Assembly: GCA_030407315.1 (NCBI GenBank)
Contig: JALQPE010002458.1
Coordinates: forward strand, 1-64,000
Length of the DNA: 64,000 nt
Direction: 5' to 3'
From: Asparagopsis taxiformis
Lineage: Eukaryota > Rhodophyta > Florideophyceae > Bonnemaisoniales > Bonnemaisoniaceae
Positions 1-11,671 of the stretch are shown piece after piece (within the stretch, counting starts at the first letter, position 1; every line of letters begins with the position of its first letter). The notes beneath the pieces were generated by a model that had not been told where the DNA came from, did no database searches, and was given only the letters and a program-made list of their open reading frames with translations. The translations under genes and the position numbers were made by a program.

Positions 1-974
1 TGTAGGACCAGCCGGGATGGCGGTCACTAAGAGAGTTCTAGAATCGCTTGCCTTGTCAGGGCGTGTTGAACCGTAACGCGCTCGTGAACTTGCATTTCGC
101 ACGTCGCTCGGTAGCGGAGGCGATCGGGGTGGTACAACGGCGGAACGCGCAGGGCGATCGCAACACGGGATTCGCGGGCCGGCGCAAGCCGTGATCTCAG
201 GGCGAGATCACCGAGTAAACTCGAGCTCAACACGATCCACGCAGGGTCGTAACTCCCTGGCCTAGCGGTATGCGACGCAACGCGCGGTCTCGCGGTGCGA
301 CGCAATTCGACAGTCGGTAAACGCGGCGCGCGCGCACGTACGTCGGCGATCGTGAGCAATCCGCACGCAACGTCGTAACGCAATCGGTCCTCGCGACGCG
401 CTCAACGCTTAACTCGTAGCTGCGAAAGTGCTGACTGTTTATTGGTAGGGTGCGAAGCCATGCGACCACTAATAGCTAACTTACTTGGGACAGGTTGTCC
501 TTGTGTGGCCGGCCGCGGCGGCCGCACGCTCGCACGCAAAAAGGGAAATATTTGGGAAAAAGACTTTCGTCATAAAAAACCCAAAAAGGGAAAATAAAGG
601 GAAATTTGCGGAAATCGCTACACGTGGCGCGGCTCGCGGTTTCGTGGCAACGTACGCGCGCACGCGCTCGCGTTGACGCTCCGTGACACGTAATCAAGAC
701 GCCACGCGTGCGCTCGCTTACTAAACTAACTCAAACGGCTGCTTGGGGACTAACGTAAACGCGCGCGCTCGCATCGATTCCATCGACCAACTTAAATTGC
801 ACCACACTCCCCCTGACTAACTTCACAGCGCGTCCTCGCGCGTAAAGTTCTTGTGCACACCTTCGACTTTCTCCTGTCTTGTTCTCCTCTTCCAATCTTC
901 TTCTTCTTTTCCATCCTTCTTCTTCATCCCGCGTGCGTTCGTTCCGTCATCGCTGCACACACTCGCGCTTCGTG
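1..974. other. CpG-rich stretch, no supported gene
   Basis: The base composition is strongly CpG-rich (many CGCG runs), unlike most of the window after 5.3 kb. Short open frames occur on both strands but overlap one another and look like by-products of the GC-rich composition. No tRNA, rRNA or clear terminal repeat was seen. The sequence just upstream of 975 is pyrimidine-rich and may be a 5' leader of the following gene; that is inference. Confidence 0.5.
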
Positions 975-3931
975 ATGTCGCGCGATAATAACGCTCTGCT
1001 GAGTTGGCTTCGCGCCGGCGCTGCGCCTCGCGACGAACCTTCGACGCCCACTAACGCGTCTCCTCGCACTGCGCGCATCGCGTTCCCTTCTCTTTCAAGC
1101 CCGGAGAGCCCCTATTATACGTCCATGGCGCGAGCATCCTCCTCAACCATACCCGTAACCGCGAGCGGCCGTGGCGACAGTGGCGTCGTCGCGTCGTCTG
1201 ATGTTGTCGCTACCGTAGATGTGACCGCGACTCCAACCTCTGCGTCTGCTGCGCGCTCTGGGAGCGGCGTCCCACTTCGTTCGGTTCCTGCGCCAGCGTC
1301 CGTCTCGCTTCCGTCGGCCGCGCAAGATGCTCCCGAATCGATTCCGCGCGCGCGCTACGACGACCCGATCGCGTTCCGATTTATGCCACGCCCAATGCCG
1401 ACGTGGGCGGAATTGGGCCTTCGCCACTTCTACCCGCAGCGCTTTCAGTGGACGCGCATCGCTGATGTGTCACGCTATGCCGTGTTACCCGGCCACAAGG
1501 ATGCGCAAGCGGTGTGGGACGCGCGGCGCGAATCGGCGTTGTGCGATTTGGCGGTTCCCGCGAACTTACCGTGCGACGCGTACTTTCTCGAGGACGAAGC
1601 CGACGAACGACTCGTACGCCACTTGGCCCGGTTGCGCGTGATGCGTCGCGACGAATTTGCGCGCGTCGACCCCTGGGCCGCGGCGCCCAATGCGGGCTTC
1701 GTACTTGACGGCGGCGTTCCGTGGAACGACGTCGAACACGAGGGGGAGTCGAGCGTGCCGTGGTTCCTGAACGCGGATATGCGCCCGGAAGCGCGGCGCG
1801 AGTTGCGTTTGCGGCGTACGTCGGGCTACTTCGTTACGTATCGCGATATCGAATTTCGCGAGTTTCCTGATGACCGCGTCGCCGCTTTCTTCCCGCGTTA
1901 CGATGCGCGCGATTGGCCGGAAGCGCCCGACTCGTTGTCGGTGCCGCTTCCCTGCGTGTTCCATTACGCGCCGTCGGTACTGCTCGGGCGCGACGTCCCG
2001 GTCGAGGCTCGTTCGTATTTTTGGGCTATCGCTCTAAGCGAGTGGGTGGTGATGGTTGCCGCCGCGTGGCTTCACGTTGCTTACGTCGAGCGCCGCTTCT
2101 TGCGCTTAAGCGAAAAACTGATCGCGGGAATCGAGCGCGTCGGCGTTTCGGCGATCGTGCGGGGTTGAACGTATACGGCGGCGCATCTCGAAAGTCTCCT
2201 GACGGAACATCGCGCGTGCGCGTGGGACGAAACTCCGGTTTTCGATCTCGCGCCTGGTATGGATTTCAAGGAGGGTGGGCAATGGTTGCCCTGGAGCGCG
2301 GAGCGTGGCGTCGTCGACTGGGCGCATGGTTCGCTTGGCGTTCACCGGCATACTGAAATTCCACATCTCCTTCTCAAGTCGCCGCGCAATCCGTCGCGCG
2401 ACGCGTTTGCGCATTTAGAAGCGCGCGATGTCGTTACCGTTGATGCAGTGTTATCCGCGCTATCAACTAACGAACTGCACGTTATGCGCGCGACCGATTC
2501 GCGCGAGTACGCGCAGTATCTTGGCATGGCGGCGCTATTGGCGATCGAGCGTAGGCGCTTCCGAGACGGTCGGTATTCTCTTTTCTCCGAGCCGCCGCGC
2601 GCTCCTATTGACGTCGAACGACTCGACGCGGCGCTGCGCGCGGAGTACGTGAAAGTTTACAACGAGTTGCAGGCCTTGAAGGCGGCATCTTCTGGCCATG
2701 GTGGGGCTGCGGCGTCCAGCAGTGCGGGCGACGGCGGAGCGGCGGTCAGCAGCGCGGCGAGGAGCGGCGCGAGTGACGGCGCTGCTGCGGGCAGCCGCAC
2801 GGGCACAGGCGCTGCAGAGGCTGATAACGTGGCGGCACGTGACGCGGCGACCGTTGTCAACGAGGCGGGTGCTGTTTTGGCCGAATCAGACGCGAACGTG
2901 TTGCGGGGCCAGCTTGCCGCCGCCGAAAAGGGGCGGGAAGAGGCGTTGGCGCGCGTGTCGTTGCTCGAAGGATCTCGCGACGACGCTTTGGCGCGAATGG
3001 CTTCCGCCGTGGAGGGCCGCAGCGAGGCGCTGGCGCGTCTGGCGTCGGTCGAGCAGAGCCGTGACGAAGCGCTGGCGCGGGTGACGTCGGTTGCGCAAGC
3101 GCGCGACGACGCTGCGGCGCGCCTTAGCAAAGCGAACGCAACGCGCGACGAAGCGGTGGGTCTCGTGCACGAGGCTGAAAAGACACTTAAGGACGTGGCT
3201 GAACGCGAGGCGACGTTAGAGCGCAAGGCCGGGGAGGATGTGACGCGGATTGAGCGGATGCACAAGGACATCGGCGACTTGCAAGAACGCGCGGCGAATT
3301 ACGAGCGAGCTGCCAGCGGCAATCGTGCGATGATCACGGCCCTCCAAGAACGTTGCGAGGCTGCTACTTTGGCGCAGGAACGGGCGGAACGCGCGCTTAG
3401 CGATGTCGAAGCGGACCTCGCGGGCGAACGTCAACGGGTGCGGAGCGTGTCGCTGCGGTGCGTCGGGTGTATACTGCGCGTGAACGGGAGACCGTTCGTA
3501 GGATCCAGGATACGATCGAACGCACACATCGCCTCGGCACGACGCTGAATGATATCGTTGGCTTAGTGCAGCGGTCGCCCGAAACGTCTGCGGCGGGGGT
3601 GGTGTCTAACAGCGAGACGCAGTCCGTCAGCGGTCTTAACGAGGGAGCGGAACGGGAAGGTGATGCGTCGGTCGCGGTGGGAAGCGACGGGGCTGGTCGC
3701 GGTGGCGCGCGTCCCACGACTCGCACTCGCGCGGCGGCCGCAGCGGCTGCAAGTCCCGGCGTTCCTCCTTTGCGTCTCGGCGTGCAAGACGGGCGCGTCG
3801 TGCGCGTGCTGAATTCCGAGCGACGACGCAATCACCAAGCAGACACGGCTTCAAGTCGTGCTCGCGCGCGCGGCGCAACGGGCAGTTCTTCGAGCCGACG
3901 CACGCGCCGCGAGGATAACGCACGTGAGTGA
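975..3931 (+). pseudogene. decayed alanine-rich coiled-coil protein, unknown function
   Basis: I do not recognise this family. The likely start is the ATG at 975 (MSRDNNALLSW); an upstream ATG at 879 in the same frame gives a Ser-rich extension. The N-terminal third is Ser/Ala-rich and disordered. A Trp/Arg-rich globular part follows, then a long helix with about five degenerate copies of an 'R(D/E)EALARV' motif (about 2935-3125), which predicts a coiled coil, and an Ala/Arg-rich tail. The frame is interrupted by one TGA at 2166-2168 and continues at once in the same frame (TYTAAHLESLL). Near 3430-3450 it shifts frame: the coiled-coil sequence continues as AERVAAVRRVYTARE to the stop at 3931. 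The TGA fits CGA to TGA. A gag-like or other mobile-element protein is possible, but no polymerase, protease or terminal repeat was seen. Confidence is high that it was one gene and low on function. Confidence 0.55.
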
Positions 3932-5250
3932 GCTTCTTCGTCCGCATCCGGGCTAGCCGGTATTCCATCCTACTCCCTTGATTAAACCTCTTATGTTTTT
4001 GTTAACTCCACCTTGGCCATCCTTCCTTTCGTCACCTTGGCCATCCTTCCTTTCGTCCGCGCGGCGCGGGTTGCGTTTGCGGCGCATGCGTAGGCTCGAC
4101 GGTATGCCGCGCACTACTGCGGCGGCGTCCAGCAGCTTCTCGGAGTGTCGTGCGGACGTCCGGGCGGAGAGCTATTAGCTACGGTCCGACGCGAATTTCG
4201 CCGCGCGAGTCGCCGCTTGAAGCGGTGATTGCCCAGTGACCGCGTCGACGCTCGGAATTCACGAGCGACGCGGTTAGGGGCGCGTGGAGCGAAGCGGGAG
4301 AGAGGGGGATAGAGCTGTTGGCCGGTAGGCATACAGGACGGGCGCGTTCTCGTCGCGCTTGTCGTCGCGTTCGTCGCGTTTCGTCGCGTTCCGTCGCGTT
4401 CCGTCGCGTTCCGTCGCGTATGGGGACTGGGTTTCTAATGCTCTGGTTTTTAGCGAGCGTCTAGATGGGGTCCCGGCCCCGGGGGTTTGGGGTTCGCCAT
4501 GGCCTTCCAGGACGAGGAGGACGGGCGTGTGGATGGCATCCCCCTTTCCAGCGGAGGTTTTCGTTTGCTAGTATTCTGCGTCGTTCCCAGCCACCCGTGT
4601 GGTTCGTCGCGTACGCGCGTATGTGAACAGCCAATCCGGGGGTGCCATCAGGAAGCATCTCGCCACGGCGTCGGGGCAGATCGGCGCCGTCCATTTTTGG
4701 CCTGCCCCGGCCTCGGCTCGTTTTTCGGCCTATAATCTTCCAGCACAGTACATGGCCATGCTGTATGGGCCAATCCCTCTTCCGCAACGACCAATCCGGT
4801 GTGCGCGCTCCCCTTTTTTCGCGCGTAATTGCGCTGTCGGGCGTGCCCACTCCTGGGGATTCTGGCGTTGTCAGCATGGTGGATGGGAGGCGAACGGCAC
4901 CTGACCCCCCCCGGATACGATTGCCGTTTGGGTTCGTGCGGGAGCGGAAGGCGGACGGTGGAATGCGACGGTTGCGCGGTGAGAACGGCTACGCGACAAG
5001 CGGTGGCGCGGTTGCGCGGCGAAAACGATTGCGTGGAAGCGCGGCGATGTGACGCTTGGCGATTGCGCGGCGAAAGATGAACGCGATTGCGTGGCGTCGG
5101 TCAAGCGCGGTCGCGTTGCGTTGAACGGTTGCGCGGCATAAGATGGGAGCGATTGCGTGGCAAACGGTGGCGCACACAGGATAAGCAAAAATAGAGAATA
5201 TTCCATGGAAAATGCCGTATCGTACAGTAGAACTAGTCACCATATTTTAG
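3932..5250. repeat. CpG-rich intergenic with simple repeats
   Basis: No gene is supported. The stretch holds a perfect 24-bp direct duplication at 4010-4057 (starting ACCTTGGCCATCC), a tandem run of about 11-bp units of the type GTTCCGTCGC at 4349-4420, and a scatter of degenerate CGATTGCGCGGCGAAA-like units at about 4960-5165. These explain the overlapping short open frames on both strands. Confidence 0.5.
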
Positions 5251-5950
5251 CGGAACGCCCATCCCCAACGTTTGGATAAGGCCCATCGAAAAAAATGTAA
5301 AAAATCATGGGCTGAGACCAGCACGGCGATTTTGTTTTACAGTAGGCAGGAACCAAGCAGAACTATGGTGTGGCCGTGAGGTGATGGCTGAACCATGTAC
5401 GGAAGGACACGTAGGGATGGAAATGAACCACGTCCATATATGAGCAGGACGGCAGGTTGACTAGAACGGGCCAAGTCACGCAGACACGGACTGTTGGAAT
5501 GGAACCAGTACTGTATATGGGAATAGTTAGATATGGGGTGCACCGTGACTGCGATATGTGGTGGAAGGTGCAGAGCGATTCGTAGAAATAAACTATAAAA
5601 TATAATGGGCACACCGTGACGGTCCGGTGTCTGAAACCAGGCGTAAGCAGCACTCGCTGAATGGACGGTGACCAAAGTATGATTATTGTATTCATTGGAA
5701 TAATTCCAGAGTAGGTGACTTTTTGCTTATGGGACGTGACCAAGCTGACTTGTGGAACTGGCCAAACGATAATATGGAAAGGGACCATTGACTGGGCATA
5801 TACGGCCCAAGGCAAAGCGCGGTTAGTTTCCAAACTACAGTAATGTGTAAAGCCCGGATATATTCTATTATAACACCTGCTCGTGACACTGGTATTATTC
5901 CACCGTGGAGCACTGTAATGGGTACGGTTCACTTCCACTGGATGTAGTGG

Positions 5951-6098
5951 TTGTACCGTCGGGTTGGCGTGGACCATGTTCACTGGGTAGAGTAGTTGTA
6001 CCGTCGGGTGGGCGTGGTCCATTTCCACTGGGTAGAGTGTTTGTACCGTCGAGTGGGCGTGGACCATGTCCACTGGGTAGAGTGGTTGCACCGATGGG
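5951..6098. repeat. 45-bp tandem repeat, about 3.3 copies
   Basis: Units begin TTGTACCGTCGGG at 5951, 5996 and 6041, and a diverged copy (TTGCACCGATGGG) begins at 6086, so the period is exactly 45 bp. Because 45 is a multiple of three, all frames stay open, which creates a 285-aa open frame on the minus strand with repeated LYPVEMDHAHPTVQ-like segments. I regard that frame as a by-product of the repeat. Confidence 0.8.
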
Positions 6099-6458
6099 CG
6101 CTCTGGGTAGAAAATGAAAGGTAGAATGGGCAGCACATCGCACTTTTGCGGAGAAACTGCAGGACGGATAGGTCTGACTGAAACGATATCTAGGTAGAAT
6201 GGAAATCGGCATAGGGACAATGAATTAGACTAGGTTGCAGCCAGTAGCGGGTACGCAAGATTTACGATATGGTGTAGTGGATATGGAATAGGTAAATGGG
6301 CAGCTAACGCCAAAAGTTTAACGACATGAAGATCATCTGTACACTGCACTAAGGAACTATGAACTACGCTACCATGGTAGACACTAAACGGCAAAACGCT
6401 AGCTCTACATAAAGTAACTACAAATACATATAGGCATGAAAAGAGAGATGAGGGGAAG

Positions 6459-6760
6459 CCAGAAATTTCTGTTGGCACCTGGAAGGAAAAGAATAGATGA
6501 ATCAATGGTTAGTGCTAGGAATGTAATTTCATCAACGCTAGAAGCATGATTAGAAGCGAGAGAACATACCGTTGATAGTGGAGCCAGAGCTTGAGTAAGC
6601 GGATTGTAGAGAACCCAGAAACTTCTGCTGGCACATAGATGGAAAGAAGTGGATGACACAGTGGTTAGTGCTAGAAAGTGGGATACTGAGAGCTCGACTA
6701 GAAGTGAGAGAACGTACTAATGGCAGTAGCCCTGGAGAAAGACGAAACAGAAACTAGGAA
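6459..6760 (-). ncRNA. spliced minus-strand transcript with duplicated exon-intron unit
   Basis: On the minus strand a candidate 5' splice site (GTACGT at 6717-6712) is followed by CACTAACC and a 3' site ending CCAGCAG at 6625. A 55-nt candidate exon (6624-6570) follows, then GTATGT (6569-6564), another CACTAACC, a pyrimidine tract and CCAACAG at 6469. The two halves (about 6459-6572 and 6614-6718) are direct duplicates at a 155-bp offset, so an exon plus its intron was duplicated in tandem. The exon is open in one frame (KFLGSLQSAYSSSG), but no protein family is recognised. It may be non-coding or part of a small gene. The splice signals are read directly; the transcript itself is inference. 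Confidence 0.4.
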
Positions 6761-7140
6761 AGGCAGAAAAGTATGTTAGCAGAACAACGAAGAACCGCAG
6801 AAAAAGACAATGGGAGGAATGGCTAAAAGGCTAAATGAGCTGGAAAACCTTATCGTAGGATGGAGGCGGCGGGGCACAATCACATCCGCAGGGATGTGGT
6901 TGCACTCCGCCGCCCCATCCTGTGTAGGTGGTGTGCTCCGAGCGACAGGTGCTGGCGATGTTGCCCGGCGTGACGCAAGGCTTAAATAATGCTGCAGAGT
7001 GAGCCCAGAGGTCGCGTATTTCACTTGCGTAGTGAGAAAGCGCGCGCTTTTCGAACTGACAAATCAGAAACAAATCATCGATGATCCATAAACACGTCAT
7101 GGACACGTCATGGACTCGAGATGGACTCGTCCTGAACACG

Positions 7141-7178
7141 TAATGAAATAGAACACTAGGTAGTGTTCTATTTCATTA
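7141..7178. repeat. perfect 18-bp inverted repeat
   Basis: Two perfect 18-bp arms (TAATGAAATAGAACACTA) flank a GG spacer. It lies just outside the first family A hairpin, on the 3' side of the minus-strand transposase gene, and may mark an element edge or be an unrelated fold-back. Confidence 0.8.
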
Positions 7179-7269
7179 CAGCTGGCGTGGGCAGAACCAT
7201 GCTTGTGAGCGGAAACGTGTATTGCAGGCTGAGGAGCCAATGATGAAAAATTAGAAAAAAAATGACTAG

Positions 7270-7330
7270 TTACTGCAGTAAAAAGTGATCTAGGAAGATG
7301 CATTTGGTAGATCAGTTTTTACTGCAGTAA
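7270..7330. repeat. family A hairpin, inner part only
   Basis: The arms TTACTGCAGTAAAAAGTGAT and their near-perfect complement surround a short loop. This matches the core of the complete family A hairpins at 11.9, 12.6, 17.0, 22.0 and 22.7 kb, but the outer AAATTTGGTAAT parts are missing. It lies about 300 bp beyond the stop codon of the minus-strand transposase. Confidence 0.75.
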
Positions 7331-7624
7331 AAGAAACCTAATTTTACTATAATTTTATTGTGGTATGTTCTGCCCTGAGGAAGCTGGTTCAGGCTTGAGG
7401 CAGTTCAAGGAATGGAGAAGCTCTGGAAGAAGCATGAATGGTATAGACGAGGAATTAGAGATGGTTACATAGAATAGAACATATTGTCTCACAGGTTTTG
7501 GGACAAGGGACTTAAGTATGGCCAATGTCAAGGTGGATGTATGTGACGGAAACACTACAATATGAGGAAGTTTGTTTACGGGAAGTAATATGGTAGAGAA
7601 GCTTATGTACTAGACCCTAGAGTA

Positions 7625-10600
7625 TCATGCAGTCCTTGGCGGATATCCATCTTCTCTTGCAAAGATAGAGAAGGAACCACCATCCATAAACGAAGGAACT
7701 CCATGCGTAATTCCTCCATTCGAAGTGCCTTGCTCCACAGAACATAATGAAGGGCTACAATTGTGGAGGAGACCAACCTTGCGAACCCCTGAAGTGAGAG
7801 GGAGAAACCAGGAGCCGGAATCGTTGTTCGGAGCAAACGTAGTGGGGGAGGACTTCTGCTTGATAACTGGAAGAACAATAGCGTGTGGTGGAGACAGGTA
7901 TTCCTGGTGAGATTCGTCTATGCAAACGTTTCCAGGTGAAGCAATGTTTCCATCAATAGTCAAGTCAAACACGGTGGTAACAGCCCAAAAAGAAGTCGAA
8001 CAGGTCTTCTGTAGAATTCTAGAAGACGGGGAAGCTGAGTAGCAAGATTGTACTACACAGCCAGAAGCTATTTCTTGTGGCTTTGAAAAGTCCCGAGACG
8101 CAGCAGAGGGCGAAGCTGCACAGGCAGGGTGGGCAGAACTGAGACGTGCTCCCTTGCAAGGTTTTCCACGAAGCATGACTGCATCCGAATTCTGCCCACA
8201 GGAAAAATCCTGCTGTGGTAATGAAGAGGGAACTCCTGTCCACGAGTAATATGAATATGGAGAAGAGAAGAACGGTAAAGAAGACTTATTGAGATGTTCG
8301 AGAAGGGGTTCTTGAAAGAGGTCATGCAGCGTACTATCCGGGAGGTTCTCCATTGATTTACAGTGCTCCCGTCCGAATAGAACACGAAGGAGAAACCGTT
8401 TAGAACGTTGTCTCTCCACAGATGCTGGAGTAGAATTGGAGAAACTTTTCAAAGCAAGATGGAGGCTTCCTTTCCAATAGTTTCCGAGTGCCGCTAACAT
8501 AGCATCCAACTGTCTGTCAGCACCTCCGGAATGCTCTAGACCTCGTTTCATTTGTTGATGTGTTGCTTCGAATGATAGCTCAGCTACCTGGCGAGCGTGT
8601 CCGAGCAGAGGAACAGTGTGTTCAAATGCCTCAATGAGACGGTGCAAGTTTGGCTTATTGTCAAGAATCTTCCTTGCCCGGAATCCAGCAGTCTTGTTTT
8701 CCATCTCAATGTGGTCATTATCATTCGTTACTATACCTTCTGTCTGCATCTTCCGTTTCTTCGAGACCGCTGTGCTCCGCTGTCTGGTAGGAACAGTCTT
8801 GAGCAGGTCATCCACTAGAGTAGCATATTCTTTCGATAGCTGCTGCAGACGACGGAGACTGTTGTGCGCAGAATTCTCTGTAGCTCTCTGTACTGCCTCA
8901 GAACCGTCGATATTTTTTCGTGGTAGGAAGTATGTAGCTGCAGATATAGAGGACAGGAGACGAACAAGTTCGAGAGACAGATGGCGTTGCTCTTCAGAAG
9001 CCTGGAGTGACCTTGAACCGCTACCTTCGGATGACCTTGTAGTCTGCGATTGGAATTTCAGAGAAGACCTGAAGCAGTGTTCGGCGACGAGGAGAACTGC
9101 AAATCTGTCTGAGATTCCCATTGTATGAGTTTCACCTGCGTTGAAGTTATATATCTTGTTCTGATTTGCGAGACCCAATACACGGAGGGCATCCACCATG
9201 AACCTGTCGGCCAGCCTTCTCACACCATCATTAGGCAAGCTTGAAAAAGCATTGTCCAGAGCATCCTTTGCCAGTCCGTGGAGGAGATGGTCAATTCCAA
9301 CAAACGTCGAACGGTATGGGTCCAGAATAGCAGGCACGACAGGTATTCGTAGACCATCGTTTCCGAGTGGTGTCCCGGTTGGAACCAGCCCTTTGGACCT
9401 AGCTTCATGAAGTAGTCTTTCAATGAGATGCAATGGAGTGTCTGTGATATTTTGCACTGTTCTCAAACCCAGATACTTCAAGATGTTTGCAGAACTTTCC
9501 GATGAATGAACAGCTGCAGCTGTTCGCTCGGATGTGCGAAAGTGTGTATCAAAGCTCGAATGTAAACGGGTGTCGTAGCCAAACTGCGAGTTCTTCCCAT
9601 ATTTCCCCCCTCTTACAAAGAAACACAAATGGCATGGGCAGTCTGCGTTGTGCCCCATGACATCCAGCACATGAGAACAGGCAGGATAATCCGATACGAA
9701 ACCAATAAAGTCCAGGAAAATTAGACATTCATTGCCGTCTGGATCGACATCACGAAACCCCGACGTGCATCCTTGAATAATGTCTCTAGAGATATGTCGA
9801 AGGATATGGTTTGTACTAACACCGGGACCTGTGACACCGATGACGCGCACAGCAGAACTGTTCCGGCGACAGTCCAGCGGAAGACCCATTGGGAGCATAT
9901 AGCATCCTCCAGCACTCCCTTTCTTACCAGAGGCTTCATTGAAGTCATCGCAGTATAAAAGGAATGGATAGACGTAGTATGTGGTACCGCAGCTGAGAAC
10001 CCCACGGAGATGTGTAGGATGAAAGGGGCTGGAGCTCGTGCCTGGTTTCAATAACTTGACATTGTTGATTGCACGAGTTCCGCCGACAACTTTGTATTGC
10101 CCTTCAGAGTTGACGAGAAAGAGCAGTTTTTGCGATGGGCCTGGCGGTCCGGGAGAGCTGACGACAAGCCCAATGAAGAACTGTACACCATACTTTTGAG
10201 TAGAGTTGTATTCAAGACTGGGCGATAAAACTGTCAGGTGATCACCCGGCCGAGCATATTCCCGGAACGACTCTTTCTGAAGGATGAATGCGGACCCATA
10301 TGAATGCGGGGAGACCGAAAGCCTACTATGAAATGCGGCACCAGAGTTAATCCACGAAGAAGATGTGAAAGCTTTCAACGACTCATAGCTGGAAGGTAGT
10401 GATTCCTGTTGGAAAAGGGAACTGAGAGTAGGATCTAGAGGAGAGGCGTGCCGCCCAGATATCACGCGAAGCTCCACAATACTACCCCCGAAAGCAGGAA
10501 CCGGAGAGCCATCCTTATCTTCCGCCCTTAGAGTATAGTTTTGTCCTTTCAGAGAGTACTCTCTGAATTTTCCTATCCTGGATGTACACACATTACCATG

Positions 10601-11671
10601 TAAACTTAGTAACTCATCCGAGTCGGAAGCATCCAATTGTGTGTTATCACGCCACGCAAGGTCGAATATTTGTGGCGTAGCAATGTCTGCTCGTGCATAT
10701 TCGCTTGGTGGAACGATAAGTACAGGTGCTGACTGGCCTGTGGTTGCTCGTTCGACGCGGCTTCTTCGTAGAATTGCGGAGGAAGCTACACGGGCTGCAC
10801 TGCGCTCTACGTTTACAGGAAAATAAACGGTTTCTGAACGCAACCATGCATTGTAGAATAGCCACGGTCTCACCTTACGCACTATTGTCGAATAATGAGG
10901 CAGACCTTGCTGAACGTGTTTATTCGTTGAGCCTTTTCTCGCGAAATCGAACAAAACACGATCTTCCTGCAGGCTAGCGGCCGTACTTTTGGTGAAACCT
11001 GTCAGCTTTGCGACAGCACACAGCGTAGTCCATTGTGTCATGTAATTGCGAGCTTTGGCTGGATTGGACGTATTGAAGATGAAAGGAGAAGAGATGAGAA
11101 GTTTAGCCTCTATCTCCTCCTGCAGTAGCAGGTCTTTATCATTCGACGTGGTATCATGTTCTGAGAATACATCATCGGGTTCGTCAGAACTATCGTGATG
11201 GAATTCAGTAGGAACTGTCGCAACAGCAAAAGCAGGTTCAGTCCTAGAAGGAAGTATCATATCACAATCGTCGGGAATGGTGGATAGGTTTTCAACTGCT
11301 GGAAGTGGCAGGGTGTTTCCCTCTTCGCTTTTGGCGTACTCCAGAGAGACAGTGGTATCCATGGGTACCAGAGCAATAGCATGCAAGCTATTGTTCCCAG
11401 TTGTAGACGTATCCAGGACAGGCGAGGAAGGGGGTGTTGCATCTGGGAGCCGGTGGTTGATAGCATTTGGATTCTGGGGAATGTTCAAAGTGCTGTCATG
11501 GTCTATTTGTGGGGGAGGAAGAGGGTTTTGCATTGGTCTCCAGCCCATGTGATGGACGGAGAAAGGGTCAGAAACTGTTCTGGTAGTCGAACGCCTAGCC
11601 CGACTACGACCAGGGTATACATTGTTGTATCGTAGTCGTAGGCCAGTCCTAGACTTTCTCGGTCTTGCCAT
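7625..11671 (-). CDS. TNP2/KDZ-like DDE-type transposase
   Basis: A single open frame of about 1,348 aa. I chose the ATG at 11671 (MARPRKSRTGLRLR) because it matches the basic start of the paralogue at 26956; the frame is open further upstream (ATG at 11746). The N-terminus is basic and disordered. The core has a YPFLLYCDDFN motif (D575-D576), then SAGGCYMLPMGLP, then a DYPACSHVLDVMGH block leading into a CxCHLC cysteine cluster (about 678-683), and a DPYRS...DHLLHGLAKDAL block near 782-800. This order resembles the TNP2/Plavaka/KDZ group of eukaryotic DNA transposases; the exact family assignment is inference. The C-terminus (DGYPPRTA) matches its paralogue, so the protein looks full length. 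It would cut and join DNA in the nucleus. It is the promoter-distal gene of minus-strand cassette A, bracketed by family A hairpins. Confidence 0.72.
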   Translation of the reverse strand: MARPRKSRTGLRLRYNNVYPGRSRARRSTTRTVSDPFSVHHMGWRPMQNPLPPPQIDHDSTLNIPQNPNAINHRLPDATPPSSPVLDTSTTGNNSLHAIALVPMDTTVSLEYAKSEEGNTLPLPAVENLSTIPDDCDMILPSRTEPAFAVATVPTEFHHDSSDEPDDVFSEHDTTSNDKDLLLQEEIEAKLLISSPFIFNTSNPAKARNYMTQWTTLCAVAKLTGFTKSTAASLQEDRVLFDFARKGSTNKHVQQGLPHYSTIVRKVRPWLFYNAWLRSETVYFPVNVERSAARVASSAILRRSRVERATTGQSAPVLIVPPSEYARADIATPQIFDLAWRDNTQLDASDSDELLSLHGNVCTSRIGKFREYSLKGQNYTLRAEDKDGSPVPAFGGSIVELRVISGRHASPLDPTLSSLFQQESLPSSYESLKAFTSSSWINSGAAFHSRLSVSPHSYGSAFILQKESFREYARPGDHLTVLSPSLEYNSTQKYGVQFFIGLVVSSPGPPGPSQKLLFLVNSEGQYKVVGGTRAINNVKLLKPGTSSSPFHPTHLRGVLSCGTTYYVYPFLLYCDDFNEASGKKGSAGGCYMLPMGLPLDCRRNSSAVRVIGVTGPGVSTNHILRHISRDIIQGCTSGFRDVDPDGNECLIFLDFIGFVSDYPACSHVLDVMGHNADCPCHLCFFVRGGKYGKNSQFGYDTRLHSSFDTHFRTSERTAAAVHSSESSANILKYLGLRTVQNITDTPLHLIERLLHEARSKGLVPTGTPLGNDGLRIPVVPAILDPYRSTFVGIDHLLHGLAKDALDNAFSSLPNDGVRRLADRFMVDALRVLGLANQNKIYNFNAGETHTMGISDRFAVLLVAEHCFRSSLKFQSQTTRSSEGSGSRSLQASEEQRHLSLELVRLLSSISAATYFLPRKNIDGSEAVQRATENSAHNSLRRLQQLSKEYATLVDDLLKTVPTRQRSTAVSKKRKMQTEGIVTNDNDHIEMENKTAGFRARKILDNKPNLHRLIEAFEHTVPLLGHARQVAELSFEATHQQMKRGLEHSGGADRQLDAMLAALGNYWKGSLHLALKSFSNSTPASVERQRSKRFLLRVLFGREHCKSMENLPDSTLHDLFQEPLLEHLNKSSLPFFSSPYSYYSWTGVPSSLPQQDFSCGQNSDAVMLRGKPCKGARLSSAHPACAASPSAASRDFSKPQEIASGCVVQSCYSASPSSRILQKTCSTSFWAVTTVFDLTIDGNIASPGNVCIDESHQEYLSPPHAIVLPVIKQKSSPTTFAPNNDSGSWFLPLTSGVRKVGLLHNCSPSLCSVEQGTSNGGITHGVPSFMDGGSFSIFAREDGYPPRTA

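Noticed and set aside
975..3931. Retrotransposon Gag
   Set aside because: No protease, reverse transcriptase, primer-binding site or long terminal repeats were found; left as unknown.
5363..6220. 285-aa minus-strand frame with repeated LYPVEMDHAHPTVQ segments
   Set aside because: It is held open by the 45-bp tandem repeat; the rest has no protein-like features and spliced signals lie nearby.
8616..9128. 170-aa plus-strand frame
   Set aside because: Lies antisense within the transposase gene and has no protein-like features.
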